Part shown: positions 45,839 to 55,854 of the stretch, in pieces
Position numbering within the stretch: position 1 is the first letter of the stretch
How the letters are laid out: each line of letters opens with the position of its first letter
Origin: Galactobacter valiniphilus
GTDB lineage: Bacteria > Actinomycetota > Actinomycetes > Actinomycetales > Micrococcaceae
Length of the DNA: 64,000 nt
Direction: 5' to 3'
NCBI RefSeq assembly: GCF_003575975.1
Contig: NZ_QQXK01000005.1
Span: forward strand, 1-64,000
The notes under the pieces: model-generated
What the model saw: only the letters and a program-made list of their open reading frames with translations
What the model was told of the DNA's origin: nothing
The model's database searches: none
Program-made: the position numbers and the translations under genes

Positions 45839-46826
45839 TCTCGCAACGTGGGGCAATGAGCTCTACACGGGCAAGCGTTCCTACCAGTTCATCGGGCGCC
45901 GCAAGCTCTGGTTCGCGATCGCGGCCGTGCTGGTCATCGCCTCGATCCTGATCCCGGTCGCCAAGGGCGGCTTCAACCTCGGCATCGACTTCCGGGGCGG
46001 CAACGAGTTCCAGGTGCAAGGGGCTTCGACCACCGAGGTCCAGCCCGGCGTCGACGCCGCGGCCAAGGCCATCCCCGGCGTGACCCCGCACGTGACGCAT
46101 CAGGCCGGCCAGACGATGCGTGTCCAGACAGAGACCCTCGAGCCCGAGCAGTCCGAGGCCCTGCGCAAGGCCCTGGCCGAGGCCTACTCGACCACGGAGG
46201 CCAAGGTCTCCGTCAGCTCGATCGGCCCCACCTGGGGTGCCGACGTTTCGCGCCAGGCCGGCATCGGTCTGATCGTGTTCATCGTCCTCGTGGCGCTGCT
46301 CATGGCCTTCTACTTCCGCACGTGGAAGATGTCGCTCGCGGCGATCGTGGGCCTGCTGGCCGTCGTCATCATCACCGCCGGCGTCTACGCCGCGACGGGC
46401 TTCGAGGTCACCCCCTCCGCCATCATCGGCTTCCTCACCATCCTGAGCTACTCGCTCTACGACACGGTCGTGGTCTTCGACAAGGTCAGGGAAAACACGC
46501 ACGATCACACCCAGCAGGCAAACCTGACGTTTGGCGAGCAGGTGAACCGCGCGATCAACCAGACCCTGGTGCGCTCCATCAACACCTCGGTCGTGGCGAT
46601 CCTGCCCGTGGGCGCGATCCTCTTCATCGGTTCCATGCTGCTCGGTGCCGGCACCCTGGAGGATCTCTCCCTGGCCCTGTTCGTCGGCATCATCGTCTCG
46701 GCGCTGTCCACGCTGTTCCTGCAGGCTCCGCTCTACGCGCAGCTGCGCATCAACGAGCCGGCCAACAAGAAGCACGACGCCGCCATCCTGGCAGCGCGCG
46801 AGGCCTCCGAAACGGTGGCCGCCTAA
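45831..46826 (+). CDS. secF: Protein translocase subunit SecF
   Basis: 331 residues. The first helix is at about 23-40, followed by the FNLGIDFRGGNEFQV extracytoplasmic signature. Five more helices hold SLYDTVVVFDKVREN, the SecF core motif. The C-terminus is short and charged. Partner of SecD in one complex. GTG 45831 overlaps the secD stop, so synthesis is coupled. Confidence 0.96.
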   Translation: MASLATWGNELYTGKRSYQFIGRRKLWFAIAAVLVIASILIPVAKGGFNLGIDFRGGNEFQVQGASTTEVQPGVDAAAKAIPGVTPHVTHQAGQTMRVQTETLEPEQSEALRKALAEAYSTTEAKVSVSSIGPTWGADVSRQAGIGLIVFIVLVALLMAFYFRTWKMSLAAIVGLLAVVIITAGVYAATGFEVTPSAIIGFLTILSYSLYDTVVVFDKVRENTHDHTQQANLTFGEQVNRAINQTLVRSINTSVVAILPVGAILFIGSMLLGAGTLEDLSLALFVGIIVSALSTLFLQAPLYAQLRINEPANKKHDAAILAAREASETVAA

Positions 46827-46919
46827 GCACCACGCGGGCGGGCGGCGCGCGAGGGGCCCGGCTCCAGAGCGTGTCGCCCGTCATGCGCACCAAAGCACGT
46901 GCGCGAGTGACCTAGGATA

Positions 46920-46955
46920 AAACGTCATCCGGCCCTCACGGGCCGGATGGCGTTT
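46920..46955 (+). terminator. Terminator after secF
   Basis: AAACG...CCC (46920-46935) pairs with GGG...CGTTT (46940-46955), 16 bp with one G-U pair and a 4-nt loop, followed by CTTGTTCC. This is one of the few hairpins here with a T-rich exit. A -10-like TAGGAT (46913-46918) just before it may instead start a rel transcript carrying the hairpin in its leader. Confidence 0.6.
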
Positions 46956-47001
46956 CTTGTTCCCCGCGCCAGACGCGGGAGATTCCTGAGAGGGGACGAT
47001 C

Positions 47002-49281
47002 GTGGCAGATCAGCCGCCCACGTCCGGAGCCCGCCCGGGCCGCACGTTCTCGCGCCTCGTGCGCTTTGCCGGCCGCTCTTCGCAGTCCTCGGCCCCTCCC
47101 ATCCTCGAACCGTTGCTGCGCACGGTGCGTGCAAACTCGCCGCGCGAGGACCTGGACCTCATCACCCGCGCCTACACGGTCGCCGAGCGCCTGCACGACG
47201 GCGTGAAGCGCAAGTCGGGCGATCCGTACATCACGCACCCCGTCGCCGTCGCCACCATCCTGGCCGAGATGGGCATGACGGGCTCCACGCTGGCCGCCGC
47301 GCTCCTGCACGACACCGTGGAGGACACGGACTACTCGGTCGAGGAGCTGACGCGGGACTTCGGCCCCGAGATCGCCATGCTCGTGGACGGCGTGACGAAG
47401 CTCGACAAGGTCAAGTACGGGCAGGCGGCGCAGGCCGAGACCGTGCGCAAGATGATCATCGCGATGGCGCAGGACATTCGCGTCCTCGTCATCAAGCTCG
47501 CTGACCGCACGCACAACGCCCGCACCTGGCGCTACGTGAACCCGGAGTCGGCCGCGAAGAAGGCCCGCGAGACCCTCGAGATCTACGCGCCCCTAGCGCA
47601 CCGCCTCGGCATGAACACCGTCAAGTGGGAGCTCGAGGATCTCTCCTTCGCCGTGCTTCACCCCAAGGTGTACGAGGAGATCGTGCGCATGGTGGGACAG
47701 CGCACGCCAGAGCGCGAGCGCTACCTCGGCCAGGTCCGCGAGGCCATCGACGAGGACCTGCGCGGCGCCCGGGTGAAGGCCACCATCACTGGCCGCCCCA
47801 AGCACTACTACTCGATCTACCAAAAGATGGTGGTGCGCGGGAAGGAATTCGACGAGATCCACGACCTCATGGGCGTGCGCGTCCTCGTGGACTCCGTCAA
47901 GGATTGCTACGCCGTGCTCGGCGTCATCCACGCGCGCTGGAACCCCCTGCCCGGGCGGTTCAAGGACTACATCGCGATGCCCAAGTTCAACATGTACCAA
48001 TCGCTGCACACCTCGGTGATCGGTCCGGGCGGGCGCCCCGTCGAGGTGCAGATCCGCACCCACGACATGCACAAGCGCGCAGAGTACGGCGTGGCCGCCC
48101 ACTGGATGTACAAGGGTGCCGCGCGCGGCGAGGGCGGCGAAGAGGGCCAGGACATGAACTGGCTGCGTTCGCTCGTCGACTGGCAGAAGGAGACGCGCGA
48201 TCCCGGGGAGTTCCTGGATTCGCTGCGCTACGAGATCGCCGCCGCAGAGGTCTTCGTCTTCACCCCCAAGGGCGAGGTCATGTCCCTTCCGGCCGGCTCC
48301 ACGCCCGTTGACTTCGCCTACGCCGTGCACACCGAGGTGGGGCACCGCACCATCGGCGCGCGCGTCAACGGCAAGCTCGTGCCGCTGAACACCGAGTTGC
48401 GCAACGGCGACTGGGTGGAGATCTTCACGTCCAAGGCCGAGGGCGCCGGCCCCAGCCAGGACTGGCAGGGCTTCGTCAAGTCGCCGCGTGCACGCAACAA
48501 GATCCGCCAGTGGTTCACCAAGGAACGCCGCGAAGAGGCGATCGAGAAGGGCAAGGACCAGCTCACGCGCGCGTTGCGCAAGAACGGCCTGCCCCTGCAG
48601 AAGCTCATGACCCACGAGACGCTGACCGCCGTGGCGCAGGAGCTGCACCACGTCGACATCGCCGGGTTGTATGCGGCGGTCGGTGACGGCCACGTCTCGA
48701 GCCAGAACGTCCTGGAGCACCTCCAGGCGCTCGTGGGCGGGGCCGAGGTGGAGGACGAGGACGCCGAGGCGGCGATCCTCACCCAGCAGGGCGTCTCCAA
48801 GATCCCGCTGCACTCCGATTCCGGCGTGATCGTCCAGGGCACCTCGGACGTCATGGCGAAGCTGGCCCGCTGCTGCACGCCGGTCCCGCCCGACCCGATT
48901 TCGGGCTTCGTCACGCGCGGCTCCGGCGTGACGGTGCACCGCGCGGATTGCCCCAACATCACGAACCTGCAGGGCGAGGAGGCGGCTCGCGTCGTCGAGG
49001 TCTCCTGGGCCCCCACCGCGAAGAGCGTGTTCCTCGTGGAGATCCAGGTGGAGGCGCTCGATCGCACTTCGCTGCTCTCCGATGTCACTCGCGTGCTCTC
49101 GGAGAACCACGTGAACATCCTCTCGGCGTCGGTGAGCACCACCAAGGAACGTACCGCGCTCTCGCGCTTCTCCTTCGAGATGGGCGACCCGCGCTTCCTG
49201 GGCCACCTGCTCACGGCCGTGCGCAAGATCGACGGTGTGTACGACGTCTATCGCACGGTCGCCGGTCAGCGGAAGGCCTGA
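47002..49281 (+). CDS. rel: Bifunctional (p)ppGpp synthetase/hydrolase Rel
   Basis: 759 residues. An intact hydrolase HD domain with HDTVEDT (His103, Asp104, Glu107-Asp108). The synthetase domain has [13 protein letters not shown] and the conserved EVQIRT. A TGS domain ([24 protein letters not shown], a few residues quoted beyond the core) begins near 415. A helical region and a C-terminal ACT domain follow. As the single long RSH of actinobacteria it should both make and degrade the alarmone on ribosomes. GTG 47002 with GAGGGGA upstream. Its last 16 nt overlap the convergent next gene. Confidence 0.96.
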   Translation: MADQPPTSGARPGRTFSRLVRFAGRSSQSSAPPILEPLLRTVRANSPREDLDLITRAYTVAERLHDGVKRKSGDPYITHPVAVATILAEMGMTGSTLAAALLHDTVEDTDYSVEELTRDFGPEIAMLVDGVTKLDKVKYGQAAQAETVRKMIIAMAQDIRVLVIKLADRTHNARTWRYVNPESAAKKARETLEIYAPLAHRLGMNTVKWELEDLSFAVLHPKVYEEIVRMVGQRTPERERYLGQVREAIDEDLRGARVKATITGRPKHYYSIYQKMVVRGKEFDEIHDLMGVRVLVDSVKDCYAVLGVIHARWNPLPGRFKDYIAMPKFNMYQSLHTSVIGPGGRPVEVQIRTHDMHKRAEYGVAAHWMYKGAARGEGGEEGQDMNWLRSLVDWQKETRDPGEFLDSLRYEIAAAEVFVFTPKGEVMSLPAGSTPVDFAYAVHTEVGHRTIGARVNGKLVPLNTELRNGDWVEIFTSKAEGAGPSQDWQGFVKSPRARNKIRQWFTKERREEAIEKGKDQLTRALRKNGLPLQKLMTHETLTAVAQELHHVDIAGLYAAVGDGHVSSQNVLEHLQALVGGAEVEDEDAEAAILTQQGVSKIPLHSDSGVIVQGTSDVMAKLARCCTPVPPDPISGFVTRGSGVTVHRADCPNITNLQGEEAARVVEVSWAPTAKSVFLVEIQVEALDRTSLLSDVTRVLSENHVNILSASVSTTKERTALSRFSFEMGDPRFLGHLLTAVRKIDGVYDVYRTVAGQRKA

Positions 49282-49895
49282 GCGCACCGCGTCCAGCCCT
49301 CCGCGATCCTGGAGCGCGCCGCCGGTCCGAAGCCCTCCAGGGCCTCGGGCGGCGGCGCGTCCCGCGTCCAGGCGCCCACTGCCTCCAACAGGCCGCGCAC
49401 GGTGCTCGGGGAGGCCGCCCGTTCCGGTGACCGGACGGCCAGCAGCTCCACCGCCGCGCGCAGGGGTGAACTGATCCGCAGCCGGCCCACGCTGACGATG
49501 TGCCGCTCGGGCGGAAGGCCCTCGACGGCCCGCAGCGGGGGATCGCCGGCGCCCAGGCTGCGGTGGATGCGCCGCACCCGCACGATGCACTGCGCGGGCG
49601 GCGTGCCGCCCAGCCAGGCCCACGCCGCCGTCCCCTCGGCGACCACGGCGTCCGCGGGCGCCCGCTCGGCCAGGAGCGCACGGAGCAGGTCCGTCCTGGC
49701 CGTGAGGTCCGCCCGGGTGTCGCCGGGGCAGAGCCACTCGCCCCACAACGACCGGGCCGCGCCGCCCAGCACCAGGGCGGACGCCTCGCCCGCGCTCAGG
49801 CCCAGGTGCGCCGGCGTGCCGTGGCGCGGGGGATCGGAGAGCGCGGCCTCGGTGCGTCTGTCGTGCCGGGCGGCGGGGGAGTGGACTCGCTGCAT
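49266..49895 (-). CDS. Conserved-looking protein of unknown function
   Basis: 209 residues from ATG 49895. Rich in Ala, Arg and Leu; [25 protein letters not shown] and the following [12 protein letters not shown] segments look globular. A start 210 nt upstream adds non-coding-like sequence. GACGAT lies 6 nt before ATG, so it may be leaderless. Faint likeness to AbiEi-type antitoxin/DNA-binding proteins in the central part was considered but I would not name it. Its 3' end overlaps the end of rel by 16 nt, with no terminator between. Confidence 0.6.
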   Translation of the reverse strand: MQRVHSPAARHDRRTEAALSDPPRHGTPAHLGLSAGEASALVLGGAARSLWGEWLCPGDTRADLTARTDLLRALLAERAPADAVVAEGTAAWAWLGGTPPAQCIVRVRRIHRSLGAGDPPLRAVEGLPPERHIVSVGRLRISSPLRAAVELLAVRSPERAASPSTVRGLLEAVGAWTRDAPPPEALEGFGPAARSRIAEGWTRCAQAFR

Positions 49896-49927
49896 CCGAC
49901 CATCGTCCCCGCGCGCACGCACCAACG

Positions 49928-49968
49928 CCACGGGGCCCGGTCGTCCTGTGGACAACCGGGCCCCGTGG
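49928..49968 (-). terminator. Terminator of the DUF349 gene
   Basis: A 14-bp perfect stem (49928-49941 with 49955-49968), loop 13 nt, 18 nt beyond the stop of the minus-strand DUF349 gene and upstream of the next minus-strand gene. Confidence 0.65.
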
Positions 49969-49986
49969 CGTGCGGGAGAGGCGAAC

Positions 49987-51561
49987 TCAGCCGAGATCGC
50001 CGGCGGAGCGGCGCACCGTCTCCAGCCAGGCCTGGCGGGCCTCGAGGGCCTCCTTGGCCTTCGTGAGCGCGCGGGCGTCACCCTTGGCCTCGGCCTTGGC
50101 AACATCGGCCTCGAGCTCGGAGATCGCGTCCTCGAGCTGGCTCAGCATCGAGTTGGAGCGCGCCTTCGTCTCCGGGTTGCTGCGGCGCCACTGCTCGTCC
50201 TCGGCGGACTTCACTGCGTCCTCGACCTGGCGGAGGGCCGACTCGACGCGCTGCAGATCGCCGCGCGGCACCTTGCCGGCCTCCTCCCAGCGATCGCGGA
50301 TGGAGTTGAGCTGCTTCTGCGCGGTCGCCAGATCCTTGACGGGCAGCAGGGCGCGGGCCTCCTCGAGGAGCGCCTCCTTGACCACCAGGTTGGCACCGAA
50401 CTCGGCGTCGATCGCGTCGTTGTCGGCCTTGCGGGCGGCGAAGAACACGTCCTGCGCCGCGCGGAAGCGCTGCCACAGGGCGTCGTCGTCGCGGCGGGAG
50501 GCGCGCTTGGAGGCCTTCCACTCGTCCATGAGGCGGCGGTACTCGCGGGCCGTGTTGCCCCAGTCGGTGCTGTTCTGCAGCTCCTCGGCGCGGGCGATGA
50601 GCGCCTCCTTCTGGGACTTGGCCTCCGAGTTATCGCTGTCAAGCTTGGAGAAGAACGCGCGGCGATGGCGATCGAAGGTCGTGCGGGCGGCGCGGAAGCG
50701 CTTCCACAGGGCGTCCTCGGTGGAGCGGCCCACGCGGTGGCCCGTCTTCTGCTCGGCCTTCCACTCCTCGAACAGCTCCGCCATGCGGGTGCTGGAGATC
50801 TTCCACTGCACCTGTGCCGGCGGGCGGCCCGCGAGCTCCTCGGCCTCGGCCACGATGGCCTCGCGCTTGGCGAGGGCCTCGGCGCGCAGCTTGTCGGCGT
50901 TGCGGCGCTCGTCGGCGCGGAGGTTCTCCACGGCCACGCGCAGGTTCTCGGTGCGCGCCTCGAGGGCGGCGATGTCGCCCACGACCTTGCGCTCCTTGAC
51001 CGCGGCGTCGATCGTGTCGAGCGTCTTGGGCATGTCGCCCGAGGGGGCCTTGGCCACCACGCGCTGCTCGAGCAGCATGATCTGCGCGACCAGGTCGTCG
51101 TACTTGCGCACGAAGTAGGCAAGCGCCTCGTCGGCGGTCTTGTCGGGGTACTGACCCACGGCCACCTCGGCGCCGTCGACCGTCACGAAGACGTGGCCGT
51201 CCTCGCTCACGCGACCAAACTTGCGGGCCTCCTCGAGGGAGGTGCTGGGAGCCTGGGGGGCGGCCGCCGCGGCCGGCTTGGGGGCCGCGGGCTTCAGCGC
51301 CGTCGGCTTGACGGCGGCGGGGGTGGCGGCCGGAGCCGCCTGGGCGGGGGCTTCGCCGGCCGGCGCCTCGGGCGCGACCTCAGGCTCGGCGGGGGCCTCC
51401 TCGGCAGGGGCCTCCTGGCCTTCGGCAGGGGCGACAACCTCGGCCTGCTCCTGCGCAACCGGCGCCGCCGGCTGCTCGGGGGCCACGGCCTCGTTCGTCG
51501 GCTCGGCCGCAGTCTGGGCCTGCTCCTGCTCGTTCTGCTCGGGGAGATGCTGCTCGCTCAC
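49987..51561 (-). CDS. DUF349 repeat protein
   Basis: 524 residues. A Pro/Ala/Glu-rich, probably disordered N-terminus of about 105 residues is followed by a short beta segment (GHVFVTVDGAEVAVGQYP). About 370 residues of coiled-coil helices then carry DUF349 repeats: the pattern ALWKRFRAARTTFDRHRRAFF recurs as ALWQRFRAAQDVFFAARKAD. Soluble, cytoplasmic, role unknown; a Mycobacterium homologue lies in the same rel-hisS region. GTG 51561 has AAGAGAAG upstream. Divergent from hisS across 244 nt. Confidence 0.88.
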   Translation of the reverse strand: MSEQHLPEQNEQEQAQTAAEPTNEAVAPEQPAAPVAQEQAEVVAPAEGQEAPAEEAPAEPEVAPEAPAGEAPAQAAPAATPAAVKPTALKPAAPKPAAAAAPQAPSTSLEEARKFGRVSEDGHVFVTVDGAEVAVGQYPDKTADEALAYFVRKYDDLVAQIMLLEQRVVAKAPSGDMPKTLDTIDAAVKERKVVGDIAALEARTENLRVAVENLRADERRNADKLRAEALAKREAIVAEAEELAGRPPAQVQWKISSTRMAELFEEWKAEQKTGHRVGRSTEDALWKRFRAARTTFDRHRRAFFSKLDSDNSEAKSQKEALIARAEELQNSTDWGNTAREYRRLMDEWKASKRASRRDDDALWQRFRAAQDVFFAARKADNDAIDAEFGANLVVKEALLEEARALLPVKDLATAQKQLNSIRDRWEEAGKVPRGDLQRVESALRQVEDAVKSAEDEQWRRSNPETKARSNSMLSQLEDAISELEADVAKAEAKGDARALTKAKEALEARQAWLETVRRSAGDLG

Positions 51562-51695
51562 CGGATTCTTCTCTTTCGTTGAAGACCGTCCGGCCGCGCC
51601 CGCAAGGCAGGCAGAGGTGGCCGGACACACACGTACGCGTGCCACCATACCGGCCCACACCCGTGGTTGCGCAGAATCGCCCCGCTTTGTTGACC

Positions 51696-51701
51696 TAGAA
51701 T
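51696..51701 (+). promoter_or_regulatory. -10 box of hisS
   Basis: TAGAAT, 105 nt upstream of the hisS start, same hexamer as for yebC and aspS. No T-box-like structure was identified in the leader. Confidence 0.5.
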
Positions 51702-51805
51702 TGGTGGGTCGACGCCCCGCCCGCTCCCCGCGGGCGTGCGTGGCGTCCGCGCCCAGGCACGCTGCTTCAGCGTCCAGTCTTTCGATCCAGGAGCATCTCC
51801 CCACC

Positions 51806-53167
51806 ATGGCACGCAAGCCCTCCCTCACCGGTTTCCCCGAATGGCTCCCCGCCGAGCGAGTGGTGGAACAGCATGTGTTGGACACCTTGCGCCGCATCTT
51901 TGAGCTCCACGGCTTCTCCAACATTGAGACGCGCGCCGTGGAGACGGTGGGTCAGCTCCTGCGCAAGGGCGAGATCGACAAGGAGGTCTACGGGGTCTCC
52001 CGCCTACAGGACGACGCCGCCGCCAAGGACGACGCCAACGCGCTGGCCCTGCACTTCGACCTCACGGTGCCCTTCGCCCGCTACGTCGTGGAGAACGCCG
52101 GCTACCTGCAGTTCCCCTTCCGTCGCTACCAAATGCAGAAGGTCTGGCGCGGTGAACGCCCGCAGGACGGCCGCTTCCGCGAGTTCACGCAGGCCGATGT
52201 CGACATCGTGGGCGACGGCACCCTGCCCTTCCGTTACGACGTCGAGCTGGCCCTCGTCATCGCCGAGGCCCTGAGCGCCCTCGAGCTCGGCGACTTCCGC
52301 CTGCGCGTGAACAACCGCAAGCTCTCCGAGGGCTTCTACCGCGGGCTCGGCATCGAGGACACCGCCTCGGTGCTGCGTGCCATCGACAAGCTGGAGAAGA
52401 TCGGCGCCGCCAAGGTCTCCGAGGAGCTGCAGGCCGACGGCCTGAGCGAGGAGCAGGCGGCCAAGGCCCTGGCCCTGGCCAGCATCCGCGCCTCCGACGG
52501 TTCCTTCGTCGAGGCCGTCCGCGAGCTCGGCGTGGAGCACCCGCTGCTGGAGGAGGGCCTGGACGAGCTGCGCCAGGTCGTGGAGGCCGCGGCCGTGGCC
52601 GCTCCCGGTCGCGTCATCGCCGACCTCTCCATTGCCCGCGGCCTCGATTACTACACGGGCACGGTCTACGAGACGGTCCTCGTGGGCCACGAGAAGCTCG
52701 GCTCCATCTGCTCCGGCGGCCGGTATGAGTCCCTCGCCTCCAACGGCAAGAAGACCTTCCCCGGCGTCGGCCTGTCCATCGGCGTCTCCCGCCTCGTCTC
52801 CCGCCTGCTGGCCGAGGGCACCCTCGTGGCCTCCCGCGAGGTCCCCACGGCCGTGCTGGTCGCCCTGCCGAACGACGGCGAATGGCTGCGCGCCCAGGAG
52901 GTCGCCCGCCAGCTGCGCGGCCGCGGCATCTCCACCGAGGTCATGGCCACGGCCGAGAAGTTTGGCAAGCAGATCAAGCACGCCGATCGCCGCGGCATCC
53001 CCTTCGTCTGGTTCCTCGGCGAACACGGCGCGAGCGACACGGTGAAGGACATCCGCACGGGCGAGCAGCTCGAGGCAGCGGCCGAGACCTGGGTGCCGCC
53101 GCTCGAGGATCTTGTCCCCACGGTGACCCCCGCCGCCCAGGCCGGGGACGCCGCCGTCGGGCACTGA
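51806..53167 (+). CDS. hisS: Histidyl-tRNA synthetase
   Basis: 453 residues, class II. Motif 1 around [10 protein letters not shown]; motif 2 [24 protein letters not shown] (part of the family's R-E-F-T-Q block); histidine-specific [12 protein letters not shown] (HisA) and motif 3 [12 protein letters not shown]. The C-terminal anticodon domain is intact, ending in an Ala/Pro tail. ATG 51806 with CAGGAG upstream. Precedes aspS, as in many bacteria, but each has its own -10. Confidence 0.96.
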   Translation: MARKPSLTGFPEWLPAERVVEQHVLDTLRRIFELHGFSNIETRAVETVGQLLRKGEIDKEVYGVSRLQDDAAAKDDANALALHFDLTVPFARYVVENAGYLQFPFRRYQMQKVWRGERPQDGRFREFTQADVDIVGDGTLPFRYDVELALVIAEALSALELGDFRLRVNNRKLSEGFYRGLGIEDTASVLRAIDKLEKIGAAKVSEELQADGLSEEQAAKALALASIRASDGSFVEAVRELGVEHPLLEEGLDELRQVVEAAAVAAPGRVIADLSIARGLDYYTGTVYETVLVGHEKLGSICSGGRYESLASNGKKTFPGVGLSIGVSRLVSRLLAEGTLVASREVPTAVLVALPNDGEWLRAQEVARQLRGRGISTEVMATAEKFGKQIKHADRRGIPFVWFLGEHGASDTVKDIRTGEQLEAAAETWVPPLEDLVPTVTPAAQAGDAAVGH

Positions 53168-53186
53168 GCCCACCCCCAAAACCACC

Positions 53187-53212
53187 GCGCCCGCCGCCCC
53201 AGCGGCGGGCGC
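53187..53212 (+). terminator. Terminator of hisS
   Basis: An 11-bp perfect stem (53187-53197 with 53202-53212) with a 4-nt loop. The aspS -10 box TAGAAT begins 1 nt after it. Confidence 0.65.
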
Positions 53213-53213
53213 G

Positions 53214-53219
53214 TAGAAT
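53214..53219 (+). promoter_or_regulatory. -10 box of aspS
   Basis: TAGAAT immediately after the hisS terminator stem, 64 nt before the aspS start. Confidence 0.5.
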
Positions 53220-53277
53220 CGATCGGGAGTCCGCGGCCAGCATGGCCGCCCCCACACCTGTCTCGAAAGGACCTTTC

Positions 53278-55095
53278 GTGCTGCGCACACATGACGCGGG
53301 AACCCTCCGCGCCGAGCACATCGGGCAGACCGTCACCCTCGCCGGCTGGGTTGCCCGCCGCCGCGATCATGGCGGCGTCGCCTTCCTTGACCTGCGCGAT
53401 CGCTCCGGCGTGTCGCAGGTCGTGGTGCACGATGAGGCGGTGTTCTCCCCGCTGCGCAACGAGTTCGTGGTGGCCGTGACCGGCACCGTCCAGGCCCGCC
53501 CCGAGGGCAACGAGAACCCGGAGCTGCCCTCCGGCGCCATCGAGGTGCACGCCACCAAGCTCGAGGTCCTGAACACCTCCGCGCCGCTGCCGTTCCAGGT
53601 GGACGAGCACGTCGAGGTCGGCGAGGAGGCTCGCCTCAAGTACCGCTACGTTGACCTGCGCCGCCCCAAGCCGGCCGCCAACCTGCGCCTGCGCTCCGAG
53701 GCGAACCGCATCGCCCGCGAGCTGCTGCACGAGCAGGGCTTCCTCGAGGTCGAGACGCCCACCCTGACCCGCTCCACGCCCGAGGGCGCCCGCGACTTCG
53801 TGGTCCCGGCCCGCCTTGCCCCGGGCAAGTGGTATGCGCTGCCGCAGTCCCCGCAGCTCTTCAAGCAGCTGCTGCAGGTCGGCGGCGTCGAGAAGTACTA
53901 CCAGATCGCGCGTTGCTACCGCGACGAGGACTTCCGCGCCGATCGCCAGCCGGAGTTCACCCAGCTGGACATCGAGGCCTCCTTCGTCGACCAGGAGGAC
54001 GTGATCAAGCTCGGCGAGGAGATCGTCAAGCGCATCTGGGCCCTCATCGGCGTGGAGATCTCCACCCCGATCCGCCGCATGACCTACGCCGAGGCCATGG
54101 TCAAGTACGGCTCCGACAAGCCGGATCTGCGCTTCGGCCTGGAGATCACCGAGCTCAAGGACTTCTTCAAGGACACCACCTTCCGCGTGTTCCAGTCGCC
54201 GTACGTCGGCGCCGTGGTCATGCCGGGTGGCGCCTCGCAGCCCCGCCGCCAGCTGGATGGCTGGCAGGAGTGGGCCAAGCAGCACGGCGGCAAGGGCCTG
54301 GCCTACGTCCTGGTCCAGGAGGACGGCGAGCTGACCGGCCCCGTGGCCAAGAACCTCACCGAGTGGGAGCGCGAGAACCTCGTCGCCACCGTCGGCGCGG
54401 CCCCGGGCGACTGCATCTTCTTCGGCGCGGGCGAGACCAAGCCGACCCGCGGCCTGCTGGGCGCGGCCCGCAACGAGATCGCCAAGCGCACCGGCCTGAT
54501 CAAGGACGGCGACTGGGCCTTCGTGTGGATCGTGGACGCCCCCATGTTCGAGCCCGCGGCCGACGCCGTGGCCTCGGGCGATGTGGCAGTGGGCGGCGGC
54601 AAGTGGACCGCGGTGCACCACGCGTTCACCTCGCCCAAGCCCGAGTTCCAGGACACCTTCGACACCGATCCGGGTTCGGCCCTGGCCTACGCCTACGACA
54701 TCGTGTGCAACGGCAACGAGATCGGCGGCGGTTCCATCCGTATCCACCGCGCCGACGTCCAGGAGCGCGTGTTCAAGGTCATGGGTGTCACCCAGGAGCA
54801 GGCCGACGAGCAGTTCGGCTTCCTGCTGGAGGGCTTCAAGTTCGGCGCCCCGCCGCATGGCGGCATCGCCTTCGGCTGGGACCGCGTGGTCTCGCTGCTG
54901 GCAGGCGAGGACTCCATCCGCGAGGTCATCGCCTTCCCGAAGACCGGCGCCGGCTACGATCCGCTGACCGCGGCCCCGGCCCCGATCACGGCGCAGCAGC
55001 GCAAGGAGGCGGGCGTGGACGCCAAGCCCGACGCCCCCAAGGAGCCCAAGGCTGCCGCGGCCGCCGAGGCCAAGGAGGAGCAGGCCAAGGCCTGA
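53278..55095 (+). CDS. aspS: Aspartyl-tRNA synthetase
   Basis: 605 residues, class IIb, bacterial type with the GAD insertion. N-terminal OB anticodon domain ([19 protein letters not shown]), motif 2 [19 protein letters not shown], the Asp-specific [11 protein letters not shown], and motif 3 [13 protein letters not shown]. An Ala/Lys/Glu-rich tail of about 30 residues is extra. Start GTG 53278 with GAAAGGA 7 nt upstream and the canonical LRTHDAG beginning; ATG 53242 is the alternative. Discriminating or not for Asn is not decided here. Confidence 0.96.
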   Translation: MLRTHDAGTLRAEHIGQTVTLAGWVARRRDHGGVAFLDLRDRSGVSQVVVHDEAVFSPLRNEFVVAVTGTVQARPEGNENPELPSGAIEVHATKLEVLNTSAPLPFQVDEHVEVGEEARLKYRYVDLRRPKPAANLRLRSEANRIARELLHEQGFLEVETPTLTRSTPEGARDFVVPARLAPGKWYALPQSPQLFKQLLQVGGVEKYYQIARCYRDEDFRADRQPEFTQLDIEASFVDQEDVIKLGEEIVKRIWALIGVEISTPIRRMTYAEAMVKYGSDKPDLRFGLEITELKDFFKDTTFRVFQSPYVGAVVMPGGASQPRRQLDGWQEWAKQHGGKGLAYVLVQEDGELTGPVAKNLTEWERENLVATVGAAPGDCIFFGAGETKPTRGLLGAARNEIAKRTGLIKDGDWAFVWIVDAPMFEPAADAVASGDVAVGGGKWTAVHHAFTSPKPEFQDTFDTDPGSALAYAYDIVCNGNEIGGGSIRIHRADVQERVFKVMGVTQEQADEQFGFLLEGFKFGAPPHGGIAFGWDRVVSLLAGEDSIREVIAFPKTGAGYDPLTAAPAPITAQQRKEAGVDAKPDAPKEPKAAAAAEAKEEQAKA

Positions 55096-55110
55096 TCTTT
55101 CCCGCTTAAC

Positions 55111-55159
55111 GCACGACGGCGCCGTACCCCACCTCAGGTGGGGTACGGCGCCGTCGTGC
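55111..55159 (+). terminator. Very long terminator hairpin after aspS
   Basis: A 23-bp perfect stem (55111-55133 with 55137-55159) with a 3-nt loop, 15 nt past the stop. The outer part (GCACGACGGCG) shares the GCACGACGGCGCG run of the hairpin at 6695-6741. Confidence 0.75.
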
Positions 55160-55218
55160 TGTGTCCGGGGATGGCCCCGGGCCTCTGATCCCGCCCGTGG
55201 CCTCTTCCCCTGCCTCAT

Positions 55219-55275
55219 CCCGCACTTTTCGTCGTATCCCGTGCGGAAGGTGCGGGATACGACGAAAAGTGCGGG
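55219..55275. repeat. 23-bp perfect inverted repeat downstream of dtd
   Basis: CCCGCACTTTTCGTCG... (55219-55241) pairs with its exact complement (55253-55275) around an 11-nt loop. It lies 40 nt past the dtd stop on the minus strand and could terminate dtd. The length and A/T-containing stem resemble the element at 37956-38005 and may mark a dispersed palindrome family. Confidence 0.6.
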
Positions 55276-55314
55276 AGGGGGGCGGTGCCTCCGGCGACGC
55301 CGGCGACGCAGGCG

Positions 55315-55755
55315 TCAGCCGGGGAGGTCGGCCGAGTCGATGAGCAGCGTGAAGGGGCCGTCGTTCACGAGACCCACGCGCATGTGGGCTCCGAAGACGC
55401 CGGTGCTGACCTCGAGCCCCAGGCCGCGCAGCACGCCGCCGACCTCCTCATAGAGCGGCTCGGAGACCGGTCCGGGCGCCGCCTGCGTCCACCCGGGCCG
55501 ACGGCCCTTGCGCACGTCGCCGTAGAGCGTGAACTGGCTGATGAGCAGGATCGGGGCGCCCGTCTGCAGCGGCGACTGCTCGCCGGGGAGGATGCGCAGG
55601 TGCGCGATCTTCTCGGCGACCTTCACGGCCGTCGCCTCGTCGTCGCTGTGGGTCACGCCGAGGAGCACCACGAGCCCGTGACCGTCGAAGCCGCCCACCA
55701 CCTCGCCGTCGACCTCGACGTGTGCCCCGTCGGCCACCTGCACCACACCGCGCAT
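55315..55755 (-). CDS. dtd: D-aminoacyl-tRNA deacylase
   Basis: 146 residues. Both signature motifs are present: SQFTLYGD near 72-80, and NDGPFT near 129-134, containing the Gly-cisPro that rejects L-amino acids. Hydrolyses D-aminoacyl-tRNAs (and glycyl-tRNA-Ala). ATG 55755 follows GGAAGGTGG. Divergent from rarA with a 99-nt gap. Fits the surrounding group of tRNA synthetases. Confidence 0.95.
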   Translation of the reverse strand: MRGVVQVADGAHVEVDGEVVGGFDGHGLVVLLGVTHSDDEATAVKVAEKIAHLRILPGEQSPLQTGAPILLISQFTLYGDVRKGRRPGWTQAAPGPVSEPLYEEVGGVLRGLGLEVSTGVFGAHMRVGLVNDGPFTLLIDSADLPG

Positions 55756-55841
55756 CGTTCCACCTTCCGCGCCGCGCGGACCCTCCGCACGGCAACGGGA
55801 ACAACGCTAGCGTGTGGCCTCGAGGTGCCCGCACTGGGCGA

Positions 55842-55854
55842 TAGCCTTGAGGGC
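55842..55854 (+). promoter_or_regulatory. -10 element for a leaderless mRNA (rarA)
   Basis: TAGCCT (55842-55847), 7 nt, then GTG 55855. No ribosome binding site. Confidence 0.6.

Noticed and set aside
49266-49895. Naming the gene after rel as an AbiEi-type antitoxin
   Set aside because: The likeness is faint and confined to composition and a few hydrophobic positions; no toxin gene stands next to it.
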